A DNA stretch of 64,000 nucleotides, taken from Pseudomonadota bacterium. Lineage in GTDB: Bacteria > Pseudomonadota > Alphaproteobacteria > Rhizobiales > Rhizobiaceae. This document shows, one piece after another, positions 18,535 to 25,537 of the stretch. Both the position numbers and the translations under genes were made by a program. The notes below the pieces were generated by a model. The model ran no database searches, had not been told where the DNA came from, and worked only from the letters and a program-made list of their open reading frames with translations. Where the stretch lies: positions 186,001 to 250,000 of the forward strand of contig JAEYDD010000030.1 in assembly GCA_023404095.1 (NCBI GenBank), read 5' to 3'. The number at the start of each line of letters is the position of its first letter. Positions within the stretch are counted from its first letter, which is position 1.

Positions 18535-19041
18535 ATGAGTAATCCGGAGAACTCGTGCTCGATCGAGCACTTCAATCATGTAAAGAAAATCAACGACGTC
18601 TTCTACGACCAGGTCAAATCCGCAGACCAGAAGGCCGCCTACATCTTCACATTCATGCTTGCATTCCTGATGTGGTCGGCCGAGGGGCAGGGTGTCTTTC
18701 GCTGGGCCCGCTATACGGAGAGCAACCTTCTCGGGGGGATTGTGTCGGCAGTGCTCGCCGCGTCGATCGTGTTCACGATCGTCAGCGCCATTCTCGTCGT
18801 CCTGCCCCGCAGGGCCGAGCGTGGCACGTCGCTGTTCTGGGGCGCGTGGAAGGAGCAGCGCAAGCGGCTGGTGGAGGCCAGCGACGCGGCCGACATGGCC
18901 TATCTTTTCAAGGAATATCTCGACAATGCCGACGTGCTGGCCCAGATCGCTCTGGACAAGTACCGGATGGTCCGCTTCGCCTTCCGCGGGCTTCTGATGA
19001 CCGTCCTGAGCTACGTCGTGCTGCTGCTTTTGCGCCAGTAG
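18535..19041 (+). CDS. Three-helix membrane protein resembling Pycsar effectors (DUF5706-like)
   Basis: A 168-residue membrane protein divergent from the FecR/TPR/barrel gene across a 120-bp gap. I chose the ATG at 18535; the frame is open further upstream but that part looks non-coding. Predicted helices are at about 36-49, 66-90 and 150-166. Landmarks match the Pycsar transmembrane effector family as I know it: ADQKA (30-34) just before helix 1, PRR (91-93) after helix 2, an FFG-like FWGAW (101-105), an amphipathic region, and DKYRMVRFAF before the last helix. That family forms membrane-disrupting oligomers on binding a cyclic nucleotide. Assignment rests on pattern recall, not a search. 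A GC-rich hairpin without U-tract follows the stop (19041-19059). Confidence 0.7.
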   Translation: MSNPENSCSIEHFNHVKKINDVFYDQVKSADQKAAYIFTFMLAFLMWSAEGQGVFRWARYTESNLLGGIVSAVLAASIVFTIVSAILVVLPRRAERGTSLFWGAWKEQRKRLVEASDAADMAYLFKEYLDNADVLAQIALDKYRMVRFAFRGLLMTVLSYVVLLLLRQ

Positions 19042-19099
19042 CCGCGCGGTCGGCGCGGCCGGGTTCAAGCAGGCAAGTCAGTTCGGAAGGCGGACCGCC

Positions 19100-19462
19100 T
19101 CAGGCGGCCAGCATCTTGTTGACCTCGTCGACGAGGTCGCGCAGGTGGAAGGGCTTGGAAAGGACCTTGGCGTCCTTGGGCGCCTTCGAATCCGGGTTCA
19201 GCGCCACGGCGGCGAAGCCGGTGATGAACATCACCTTCAGGTCCGGGTCGAGCTCGGTCGCGCGGCGCGCCAGCTCGATGCCGTCCATCTCCGGCATGAC
19301 GATGTCCGTCAGAAGCAGGGAGAACGGCTCCTCGCGCAGCCGGTCGTAAGCGCTCGCACCATTGTCGTAGGAGGTGACCTTATAGCCGGCGCGCTCGAGC
19401 GCCTTCACGAGGAAGCGGCGCATGTCGTTGTCGTCTTCGGCGAGGAGGATCTTGGAACTCAT
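19100..19462 (-). CDS. cpdR: Single-domain response regulator CpdR
   Basis: A stand-alone receiver domain of 120 residues. Acidic pocket residues are Asp10 and Asp11 (LLAEDDND), the phosphoacceptor is Asp53 (LLLTDIVMPEMDG), and the conserved Thr (MFITGFA) and Lys (LSKPFHL) are present. There is no output domain. Length, sequence style and the divergent N-formylglutamate amidohydrolase neighbour match CpdR of Caulobacter and Sinorhizobium. Unphosphorylated CpdR primes the ClpXP protease for degradation of cell-cycle regulators, under control of the CckA-ChpT phosphorelay. In rhizobia CpdR1 also affects polar growth and bacteroid development. Another single-domain regulator is possible but less likely. 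Confidence 0.88.
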   Translation of the reverse strand: MSSKILLAEDDNDMRRFLVKALERAGYKVTSYDNGASAYDRLREEPFSLLLTDIVMPEMDGIELARRATELDPDLKVMFITGFAAVALNPDSKAPKDAKVLSKPFHLRDLVDEVNKMLAA

Positions 19463-19648
19463 TTGGTGGGGGCCGTTACTGCTGGTTGTCGTGCCTTTTC
19501 GGCGGTTCTGTCACGAAAAACGATTCGGGTAAAAATCCGGTGAACGGGATGACACCTGAATCGCTGCGTCGTCGCGACTATGGACACGGGCGCGCGCCGC
19601 TGGCAACATACAGCACGTCGCGATTTTGTCACATGGTAAAGGACCGAA

Positions 19649-20530
19649 ATGGCCCCGGAATTCAGCGAGAAAGGCCTCTTCGAGGTTCTGGAGCCGGCTT
19701 CGCAGACCCTTCCGCTGGTATTCAACTCCCCGCATAGCGGCCGTGCCTATCCACAGGGATTTGTCCGCGACTCGCGGCTGGACGCGCTTTCCATCCGCCG
19801 CTCGGAGGATCATTTCGTCGATGAACTGTTCCAGGCGGCGCCGGCGCTCGGCGCGCCGATGCTGCTGGCGCACTTCCCGCGCGCTTTTCTCGACGTCAAC
19901 CGCGAACCCTACGAACTCGATCCGCGCATGTTCGAAGGAACGCTGCCGCCCTATGCCAACGTCAGCTCGATGCGGGTGGCCGGCGGTCTCGGCACGGTGC
20001 CGCGGGTGGTTGCGGAAAACATGGAGATCTACCAGCGCCGCATGCCGGTCAGCGAGGCGCTCGACCGGATCGAGACCATCTACAAGCCGTATCATGCCTG
20101 CCTGCGCAGCCTGATCGTGCGCACGCATCTCCGGTTTGGCTTCGCCGTGCTCGTCGATTGCCATTCGATGCCCGGCAACATCCGCATCGCAGGCGGGCAG
20201 CGGCCGGATTTCATCATCGGCGACCGCTACGGCACGAGTGCTGCCGGCGACCTGTCGCGCGCGGTGGTGCGCCTGTTCGAGGACATGGGTTTCGTCGTGG
20301 CGCGCAACAAGCCCTATGCCGGCGGCTTCATCACCGAGCACTATGGCCGGCCCGCCAAGGGGCTGCATGCCCTGCAGATCGAGGTCAATCGCGCACTCTA
20401 CGTGGACGAGACGACGCTTCAGAAGAAGCCGGAATTCGACGCGGTGCAGGCGGGCATAAGCTGGGCGCTTTCGCAGTTTGCAGGCTACGTCGAGAAATAC
20501 GCCTCCGACAGCGCGCTCGCTGCAGAGTGA
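19649..20530 (+). CDS. N-formylglutamate amidohydrolase family protein
   Basis: A 293-residue protein of the FGase family, Zn-dependent hydrolases that release formate from N-formylglutamate in histidine breakdown or act on related N-formyl amino acids. The N-terminal FNSPHSGRAYP and the central VLVDCHSMPGN segment carry the probable metal-binding residues, and ALQIEVNRALYVDE near the C-terminus is typical. The ATG at 19649 follows AAAGGACC. It diverges from cpdR, a rhizobial synteny. No hut genes are nearby, so the physiological substrate is uncertain. A second, shorter family member lies at 58259-59059. Confidence 0.88.
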   Translation: MAPEFSEKGLFEVLEPASQTLPLVFNSPHSGRAYPQGFVRDSRLDALSIRRSEDHFVDELFQAAPALGAPMLLAHFPRAFLDVNREPYELDPRMFEGTLPPYANVSSMRVAGGLGTVPRVVAENMEIYQRRMPVSEALDRIETIYKPYHACLRSLIVRTHLRFGFAVLVDCHSMPGNIRIAGGQRPDFIIGDRYGTSAAGDLSRAVVRLFEDMGFVVARNKPYAGGFITEHYGRPAKGLHALQIEVNRALYVDETTLQKKPEFDAVQAGISWALSQFAGYVEKYASDSALAAE

Positions 20531-20584
20531 ATTTCCTCAAACCTGGGTCTGGGAACCGGATGCTGCGACCGTTCTACTGCGGTC

Positions 20585-20664
20585 AAAAAAAACCGCGCTC
20601 GACGCGCGGTTAAGTCTAGGGAGGAAACACCCAAGGAGGGTATTACAGTCACAAGTGACTGTAG
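20585..20664 (-). ncRNA. mmgR: MmgR-type small RNA (alpha-r8 / suhB RNA family)
   Basis: A minus-strand sRNA of about 77-80 nt between the N-formylglutamate amidohydrolase and hisN, the classical location of this rhizobial family. Its parts are a 5' hairpin from the near-perfect dyad at 20644-20663, a single-stranded stretch with two CCUCC anti-Shine-Dalgarno motifs (ACCUCCUUGGG and UUUCCUCCCUAG), and an intrinsic terminator (arms 20591-20598 and 20604-20611, then eight U). MmgR of Sinorhizobium is known to limit polyhydroxybutyrate granule accumulation. The CCUCC loops suggest targeting of ribosome-binding sites. The exact 5' end is estimated from the promoter. Confidence 0.87.
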
Positions 20665-20669
20665 CTGGA

Positions 20670-20698
20670 CGTTAATATTGCGCTGCACAAATGTCAAG
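20670..20698 (-). promoter_or_regulatory. Probable promoter of the MmgR-type sRNA
   Basis: Read on the minus strand, CTTGACA (20698-20692) matches the rhizobial sigma-70 -35 box. The AT-rich stretch AATATTAACG (20679-20670) holds a loose -10, TTAACG, 17 bases after CTTGAC. This places transcription start near 20664, in agreement with the expected RNA length. The -10 is weak, so its exact position is uncertain. Confidence 0.6.
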
Positions 20699-20861
20699 CA
20701 CTTCCGATCGCGTGCCATAAAATAGGCAATTCGCCGGACGGGCTCTGATTTAGAAGTGCAGCGGGCTGCAATCCGCATGCCGAGTGAAACGACCCGCGGT
20801 TCCGTTTTGCCGCGCCATGCTCTATGGACGTGCCGACGTCCACCCGAACAACGAGAGTGCC

Positions 20862-21635
20862 ATGCTTCCCGATCGCGCCTTCTTCGATCTACTTGCCGAT
20901 GCCGCCAAGGCCGAGACGCTGCCGCGGTTTCGCGTCGGCGCCGACGTGGTGAACAAGGAGGCGAAGGGCTTCGACCCGGTCACCGAGGGCGACCGCGCGG
21001 CCGAGGCTGCGATCCGTGCGCTGATTGAGAAGCAATTTCCGGAGCACGGTATCCTGGGGGAGGAACACGGGTCTGTCGGGCTCGACCGCGAATATGTCTG
21101 GGTCATCGATCCCATCGACGGTACGCGTGCCTTCATCTCCGGCGTTCCCGTCTGGGGCACACTGATCGGGCTCTACCGCAATGGCCGGGCGGTGATGGGG
21201 CTGATCGACCAGCCGTTTACGGGCGAGCGCTACTTCGCCGACGGTACGCAATCCCTCTACAGCGGGCCGGAGGGCAGGCGGGTGCTGTCGACCCGGGCCT
21301 GCGAACGCCTCTCTGACGCCATCATGTTCACGACCTCGCCGCACATCTTCGATGCTGCCGACCGCCCGCGCTATGATGCGGTGCAGGACAAGGTCCGCCT
21401 GTTCCGTTATGGCGTGGATTGCTACGCCTACGCGCTTCTGGCGGCCGGTCATGTCGACCTGGTGGTCGAATCCGCACTGAAGGCCTACGATGTCGGTGGG
21501 CTGATCCCGGTCATCGAACAGGCAGGCGGCATCATCACCGACTGGGACGGTGGCCGTGCCGAAATGGGGGGACGCGTCATCGCCGCGGGCAGCCGGGCAG
21601 TGTATGACGAAGCGATGGCGCTGCTGCGCGGCTGA
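20862..21635 (+). CDS. hisN: Inositol monophosphatase family; probable histidinol-phosphatase HisN
   Basis: A 257-residue Mg-dependent phosphatase of the inositol monophosphatase family. The metal-binding motifs are GEEHG, VIDPIDGTRAF and KAYDVGGLIPVIEQAGG. Start MLPDRAFFDLLADAAK at 20862 is typical of rhizobial HisN proteins (about 258 residues), which dephosphorylate histidinol phosphate in histidine synthesis. A longer open frame begins at 20784 but would extend into the region upstream of the sRNA. The neighbouring sRNA family is named suhB after this gene type. Inositol-1-phosphate or 3'-phosphoadenosine phosphatase activity cannot be excluded from sequence alone. Confidence 0.82.
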   Translation: MLPDRAFFDLLADAAKAETLPRFRVGADVVNKEAKGFDPVTEGDRAAEAAIRALIEKQFPEHGILGEEHGSVGLDREYVWVIDPIDGTRAFISGVPVWGTLIGLYRNGRAVMGLIDQPFTGERYFADGTQSLYSGPEGRRVLSTRACERLSDAIMFTTSPHIFDAADRPRYDAVQDKVRLFRYGVDCYAYALLAAGHVDLVVESALKAYDVGGLIPVIEQAGGIITDWDGGRAEMGGRVIAAGSRAVYDEAMALLRG

Positions 21636-21642
21636 TGCCGGC

Positions 21643-22605
21643 TCAGGCTTCGAGTGCTCCATGTTCGGCCAGGCTTCCAGGGATGAAGGCTTCGATGGCG
21701 GCCATTGCCTGCGCGCGATACCTGTCGGCCTCACTGAAGAGCTCGTGGCGGGCGCCGTCGATCTCGATCAGGCGGCCGGCGCGAAATTTACGGGCCAGAT
21801 CATTGATTGCAGCGCGCGGCACGATCGGATCGGCGGTCGGGCACAGGAGCAGCGTCGGGATGCGGATCCGCGTCAGGTGCTCCTGACGGGTTACCCGCGC
21901 GATGGCGCCCAGCGTTTCCTTCAGCCAGCGTGCCGTCGGCTGGCCGAGCGAGAGATCGGGAAAGGCGTCGCAGATTGCCTGGTTCCGCTCGTAGCGGCGG
22001 CGGTCGGCGGTCAGCACGTTGCCTTCGAAGGGTTGGGCTGACGGGTGCTTGCGGAAGGTGCGCCCGCCGAGCAGGAAGAAGCTTGCAGTATTGGCGATCA
22101 GGGTGATTGAGCGCTGGCTCATGATCTGCCCGGCCAGCGCCACGAACGGCGCCGCAAGCGCCATGCGGTCGATGCGGCTTTCCAGCTCCGGCGCCTGCGA
22201 CAGCGCCACGAGCGCCCCCATCGAATGGGCCACGATATAGAAGGGCAGGCGGGTATCGGGAAGGACAACCTGCTCGAGAAACAGCTTGAGGTCGGCTTCA
22301 TAGTCGGAGAACCGGGCCACATGTCCGCTTCTCTGGTCGTTGAGCATGCGGCCGGACCCGCCCTGGCCGCGCCAGTCGAAGGTGGCCACCCAAAGGCCAC
22401 GGGCGGTGAAGTCCCGGATCGTCTCGAAATACTTCTCGATGGTTTCGCTGCGTCCCTGCAGAAGGACAATCGTGCCCTTGGCCTCGCGCGCGGCCGAGCG
22501 GAATACCGCATAGCGGATCTTCACGCCGCCCTTGCCTTCGAAAAAGCCGGAGAAGTGGTTGTCGGGAACGGGATTGTCGGGAGTGGCGTAGAGTAGTTCG
22601 TCCAT
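21643..22605 (-). CDS. Alpha/beta hydrolase, lysophospholipase/monoglyceride-lipase type
   Basis: A 320-residue Hydrolase_4-type serine hydrolase, starting at ATG 22605 (MDELLYATP). An oxyanion-region TIVLLQGRSETIEKYFET and TFDWRGQGGSGRML precede the nucleophile elbow VAHSMGAL, where AxSxG replaces the more usual GxSxG. The acid is likely in LLLCPTADPIVP and the histidine in IDGARHELFSEAD. Similar proteins are annotated as PldB-like lysophospholipases in rhizobia and probably act on membrane-lipid breakdown products. It converges on hisN with a 7-bp gap, leaving no room for separate terminators. No signal peptide is visible, so it is cytosolic. Confidence 0.85.
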   Translation of the reverse strand: MDELLYATPDNPVPDNHFSGFFEGKGGVKIRYAVFRSAAREAKGTIVLLQGRSETIEKYFETIRDFTARGLWVATFDWRGQGGSGRMLNDQRSGHVARFSDYEADLKLFLEQVVLPDTRLPFYIVAHSMGALVALSQAPELESRIDRMALAAPFVALAGQIMSQRSITLIANTASFFLLGGRTFRKHPSAQPFEGNVLTADRRRYERNQAICDAFPDLSLGQPTARWLKETLGAIARVTRQEHLTRIRIPTLLLCPTADPIVPRAAINDLARKFRAGRLIEIDGARHELFSEADRYRAQAMAAIEAFIPGSLAEHGALEA

Positions 22606-22862
22606 GTCCGGCCTGGTTCGGCAAACGATCGTCGGCAAAGGGTAGGGGCTCGGGTTTGCGCCGTCAAAGAAAAAAGCCGGCTGCGCGGGACGCGGGGAAC
22701 GTCTGCGCATGCCGGCGAATTTGGCTGGGGTGGAAGGGACGTTTCACCCCGGCCACGAAAGGTTCACTTTCGATGATCCTGTTCTAAACCGGGCCGCCTG
22801 AACGCAAACGGAAGGGCGCGTTCATGGCGCATTCAGCCGAAAGGCAAATGTTTCCGCGGGGG

Positions 22863-22891
22863 CTTGAAGCTGCAAAATTGCGTCACCATCT
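22863..22891 (+). promoter_or_regulatory. RpoH (sigma-32) type heat-shock promoter for the Hsp20 gene
   Basis: CTTGAA (22863-22868) and CCATCT (22886-22891), 17 bases apart, match the alphaproteobacterial RpoH consensus and lie about 140 bases before the Hsp20 start. Transcription would begin near 22898 and give a leader of about 130 nt. The preceding 22606-22862 stretch, between the divergent hydrolase and this promoter, holds only a GC-rich hairpin (22723-22754) that I can see. Confidence 0.7.
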
Positions 22892-22898
22892 GGATAAT

Positions 22899-23031
22899 GC
22901 GGGCGCCGGAAGGGTCCGCAAGAGGCCAGCACAGCCAAACGGGGTGCTGCCTCCAGCAATCAGGCCGCCGCCTTTTGAAATCGGTTGCGGCTCATTGGAC
23001 AGCAACTCGTCGCTCACAGGAGGACACCATG
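22899..23031 (+). promoter_or_regulatory. ROSE-type RNA thermometer in the Hsp20 leader
   Basis: The leader between the RpoH-type promoter and the Hsp20 start can fold into serial hairpins: TGCGG/CCGCA, AGCAC/GTGCT and GTTGC/GCAAC. Just before the start, TCGCT (23010-23014) fits the ROSE signature UYGCU, which pairs imperfectly with the AGGAGGA ribosome-binding site (23018-23024). In rhizobial ROSE elements this last hairpin hides the Shine-Dalgarno at normal temperature and melts on heat shock. Arrangement and gene context fit well; folding was not computed. Confidence 0.72.
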
Positions 23032-23502
23032 CGTCATTTTGATTTCTCCCCCCTTTATCGTTCCACGGTCGGCTTCGACCGCCTGTTTACGATGCTCGAC
23101 AGCCTCGGCCAGCCGGACCAGGGCCAGAGCTATCCGCCCTACAACATCGAGCGGACCGGCGATAACGCCTACCGCATCACCATGGCCGTTGCCGGCTTCG
23201 ACGAAAGCGAGCTTTCCATCGAGGCGCGCGAGCACGTGCTTACGGTCAAGGGCGAAAAGGCCGATGAGGCCGCAGACCAGGCCCAGTATCTCTACCGCGG
23301 CATCGCAAAGCGCGCGTTCGAGCGTCGTTTCCAGCTTGCCGATCATGTCGAGATCCGTGGCGCGCAGTTGAAGAACGGCCTGCTCCACATTGATTTCGTC
23401 CGCGAGATCCCGGAAGCCGCCAAGCCGCGCAAGATCGAGATCACGCCCGTCGCCCGCGAGACGAAGCAGATCGAGGCGCAGACCGAGGCGCAGACAGCCT
23501 GA
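23029..23502 (+). CDS. Small heat-shock protein, Hsp20/IbpA family
   Basis: A 157-residue alpha-crystallin-type holdase chaperone that keeps heat-unfolded proteins soluble for Hsp70/ClpB. The start MRHFDFSPLYRSTVGFDRLF is typical of IbpA-like proteins of rhizobia. The alpha-crystallin domain spans about 35-135, with YRITMAVAGFDESEL and AFERRFQLADHVE; the C-terminal IxI-like segment is RKIEITPV. The ATG at 23029 follows AGGAGG. Expression is probably controlled at two levels, by an RpoH promoter and a ROSE thermometer in the leader. A strong terminator follows. Confidence 0.93.
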   Translation: MRHFDFSPLYRSTVGFDRLFTMLDSLGQPDQGQSYPPYNIERTGDNAYRITMAVAGFDESELSIEAREHVLTVKGEKADEAADQAQYLYRGIAKRAFERRFQLADHVEIRGAQLKNGLLHIDFVREIPEAAKPRKIEITPVARETKQIEAQTEAQTA

Positions 23503-23542
23503 CCTGCCGCCTGACCTTCGGTAGCGGATGACTGAAATTGCG

Positions 23543-23573
23543 ACGGCGCCCGAAAGGGCGCCGTTTTGTTTTT
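23543..23573 (+). terminator. Rho-independent terminator after the Hsp20 gene
   Basis: A perfect 9-bp stem, ACGGCGCCC-GAAA-GGGCGCCGT, followed by TTTTGTTTTT. It ends the Hsp20 transcript 40 bases after the stop. The convergent transporter gene ends just beyond it. Confidence 0.88.
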
Positions 23574-23590
23574 GACTTTCGGTCCAGCCT

Positions 23591-24586
23591 TCAGGCCGTG
23601 GCAACCGCGGCTGCCAGCGCTTCCTTCTGCCGCCGACGTTCAGCGTATTTCTGGGCGATCACGGCGCAGGCCATCAGCTGGATCTGGTGGAACAGCATGA
23701 GTGGAAGCACGATCGCGCCGATTGACTGGCCCGCAAAGATGGCGTTGGCCATAGGCACGCCGCTGGCGAGCGACTTTTTCGAGCCGCAGAAGACGATGGC
23801 GATCTCATCCTCCTTGGAGAAGCCGAGCAACCGGCTGCCGAAGTACGTGATCAGCAGCACCGTGACGAGAAGGGCGATGTCGACAACGACGACCGTTGCG
23901 ATGTCCGTCGCCGAAAAGGCCTGCCAGATCCCTTCCACAACAGCCTCGGAGAAGGCCAGGTAGACGACCATCAGGATCGAGCCGCGATCGACCGGCGAAA
24001 GCAGCTTCTTCTTCGAGCGTATCCAGTTGCCGATCCAGGGTTCCAGAAGCTGGCCGAGCAGGAAGGGCGCCAGCAGCTGCAAGAGGATCTGCTGCAGCGC
24101 TGCCCAGGAGAAGCCGCCATGGCCGCCGACCGACAGGAGCAGGCCGACCAGCAGCGGCGTCAGGAACATGCCGAAGATGTTGGACGCGGACGCCGAGCAG
24201 ATCGCCGCCGGCACGTTGCCGCCTGCCATGGACGTGAAGGCGATGGAGGACTGCACGGTCGAGGGCAGCACACACAGAAACAGGATGCCGAGGTAGAGCG
24301 GCTGGGGCAGGTAGCTGTCGGGGATGTAGCCGATCGCAAGCCCGAGCAGCGGGAAGACCGCGAATGTGGTCAGCAGGATCACCAGATGGAGGCGCCAGTG
24401 CAGGATGCCGGCCACCACCACGCCGCGCGACAGGCGCGCACCATGCAGGAAGAACAGCAGGGCGATCGCTGCGTTGGTGGCGATGCCGAAATAGTCGGCG
24501 GCGACGCCGTGTACCGGCAGCAACGTTGCCAGGATGACGGTGCAGACCAGCATGATCGTGAACTGGTCGGGCAGAAATCGCTTCAT
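23591..24586 (-). CDS. Bile acid:sodium symporter family (SBF-like/YfeH) transporter
   Basis: An integral membrane protein of 331 residues with about nine to ten hydrophobic helices, of the BASS superfamily in its SBF-like (DUF4137/YfeH) branch. Characteristic segments are IALLFFLHGARLSR, LPSTVQSSIAFTSMAGGN and FCGSKKSLASGVPMA, which correspond to the unwound ion-binding helices of this fold. The substrate of bacterial members is mostly unknown; organic anions driven by sodium are the usual assumption. The gene diverges from a LysR regulator across 90 bp, the standard arrangement for control of the transporter by that regulator. Confidence 0.88.
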   Translation of the reverse strand: MKRFLPDQFTIMLVCTVILATLLPVHGVAADYFGIATNAAIALLFFLHGARLSRGVVVAGILHWRLHLVILLTTFAVFPLLGLAIGYIPDSYLPQPLYLGILFLCVLPSTVQSSIAFTSMAGGNVPAAICSASASNIFGMFLTPLLVGLLLSVGGHGGFSWAALQQILLQLLAPFLLGQLLEPWIGNWIRSKKKLLSPVDRGSILMVVYLAFSEAVVEGIWQAFSATDIATVVVVDIALLVTVLLITYFGSRLLGFSKEDEIAIVFCGSKKSLASGVPMANAIFAGQSIGAIVLPLMLFHQIQLMACAVIAQKYAERRRQKEALAAAVATA

Positions 24587-24676
24587 GGTCGGGATCCTTG
24601 GAAAATCGCGGGTTTACTCCTCGCCCATCATGAAACAGAATGCAAACACTAACAGTTATCACGAATTTGGATAACC

Positions 24677-25534
24677 ATGCTGAACCTGACCCACCTGAAC
24701 AGCTTCGTCATGCTGCGCCAGACCGGAAGCTTCACGGCAGCGGCCGCCCGCCTCGGTGTGGGCCAGTCGACGGTGACGCAGCACATCCAGCGGCTGGAGA
24801 AGTCTCTGGGTTGCCAGCTCGTCCTGCGTGACACGCACCAGGTGCGGCTGACCGGCGAAGGGGAGGCACTTCTTGGCTATGCGCAGGGGATGCTGGAGCT
24901 GGACGGCAAGGTTACGGCACTTTTCGGTGAAGGGCGGCTTCGCGGGCGGCTGCGGCTCGGGGTTTCCGAAGATCTGGTGGCCAACCGACTGACGGCCATT
25001 CTGGAGGATTTCGCCCGCCTGCATCCGCTTGTCGATCTGGAGCTGACGGTGGCGCTCAGTGCTGTGCTCTATCAGATGCAGGACGTGGGCGAACTCGATC
25101 TGGTGCTGGCCAAGCGGCATCTCGGCGAAAGCCGTGGCCAGTTGCTCTATCGCGAGCCGCTCGTCTGGCTGGCGCGCGATCCGGAGCTGGTCCTGTCACG
25201 GGGCGGCGCGGTGCCGCTCCTGACGTTTCCCGCCCCCAGCATTACCCGCAGGGCCGCACAGGAGGCGTTGGATCGCGGAAAGGTCCCCTGGCGGATCGTT
25301 TGCACATGCGGCAGCCTGAGCGGGCTGACGGCTGCCGCGCGCGCGGGCATGGGAATCCTGGTCCAGCCGCGCAGCATGGCGCCGCCGGGGTTGAAGGAAT
25401 TCACCGCCGGACGGTTGCCGCGGCTCGACGACGTGGAGTTCGTGCTTGTGCCGAGTCGCAACGCTGATGCTGCGCTGACGACGGCCCTTTCGCGGCTGAT
25501 CGTTGCCCGCATCGCACCGTCTGCCCATCAGTAA
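24677..25534 (+). CDS. LysR-family transcriptional regulator
   Basis: A 285-residue LysR-type regulator. The N-terminal winged helix-turn-helix (about 1-60) contains SFTAAAARLGVGQSTVTQHIQRLE, and a periplasmic-binding-protein-like effector domain covers about 90-280. It diverges from the SBF-like transporter gene, so it probably responds to the transported compound and acts in the 90-bp shared promoter region. It converges on the threonine aldolase gene, with only three bases between stops. The co-inducer cannot be told from sequence. Confidence 0.92.
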   Translation: MLNLTHLNSFVMLRQTGSFTAAAARLGVGQSTVTQHIQRLEKSLGCQLVLRDTHQVRLTGEGEALLGYAQGMLELDGKVTALFGEGRLRGRLRLGVSEDLVANRLTAILEDFARLHPLVDLELTVALSAVLYQMQDVGELDLVLAKRHLGESRGQLLYREPLVWLARDPELVLSRGGAVPLLTFPAPSITRRAAQEALDRGKVPWRIVCTCGSLSGLTAAARAGMGILVQPRSMAPPGLKEFTAGRLPRLDDVEFVLVPSRNADAALTTALSRLIVARIAPSAHQ

Positions 25535-25537
25535 GCG

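Noticed and set aside
12782..19041. Calling the cyclase and small membrane protein a canonical Pycsar defence operon
   Set aside because: The two genes are on opposite strands and separated by a 3.6-kb gene. The cyclase is a CHASE2 receptor with purine-type specificity residues, unlike the small soluble pyrimidine cyclases of Pycsar.
22824..23042. A 72-codon open frame across the Hsp20 leader
   Set aside because: It overlaps the RpoH promoter and ROSE leader in another frame and has no ribosome-binding site or family match.
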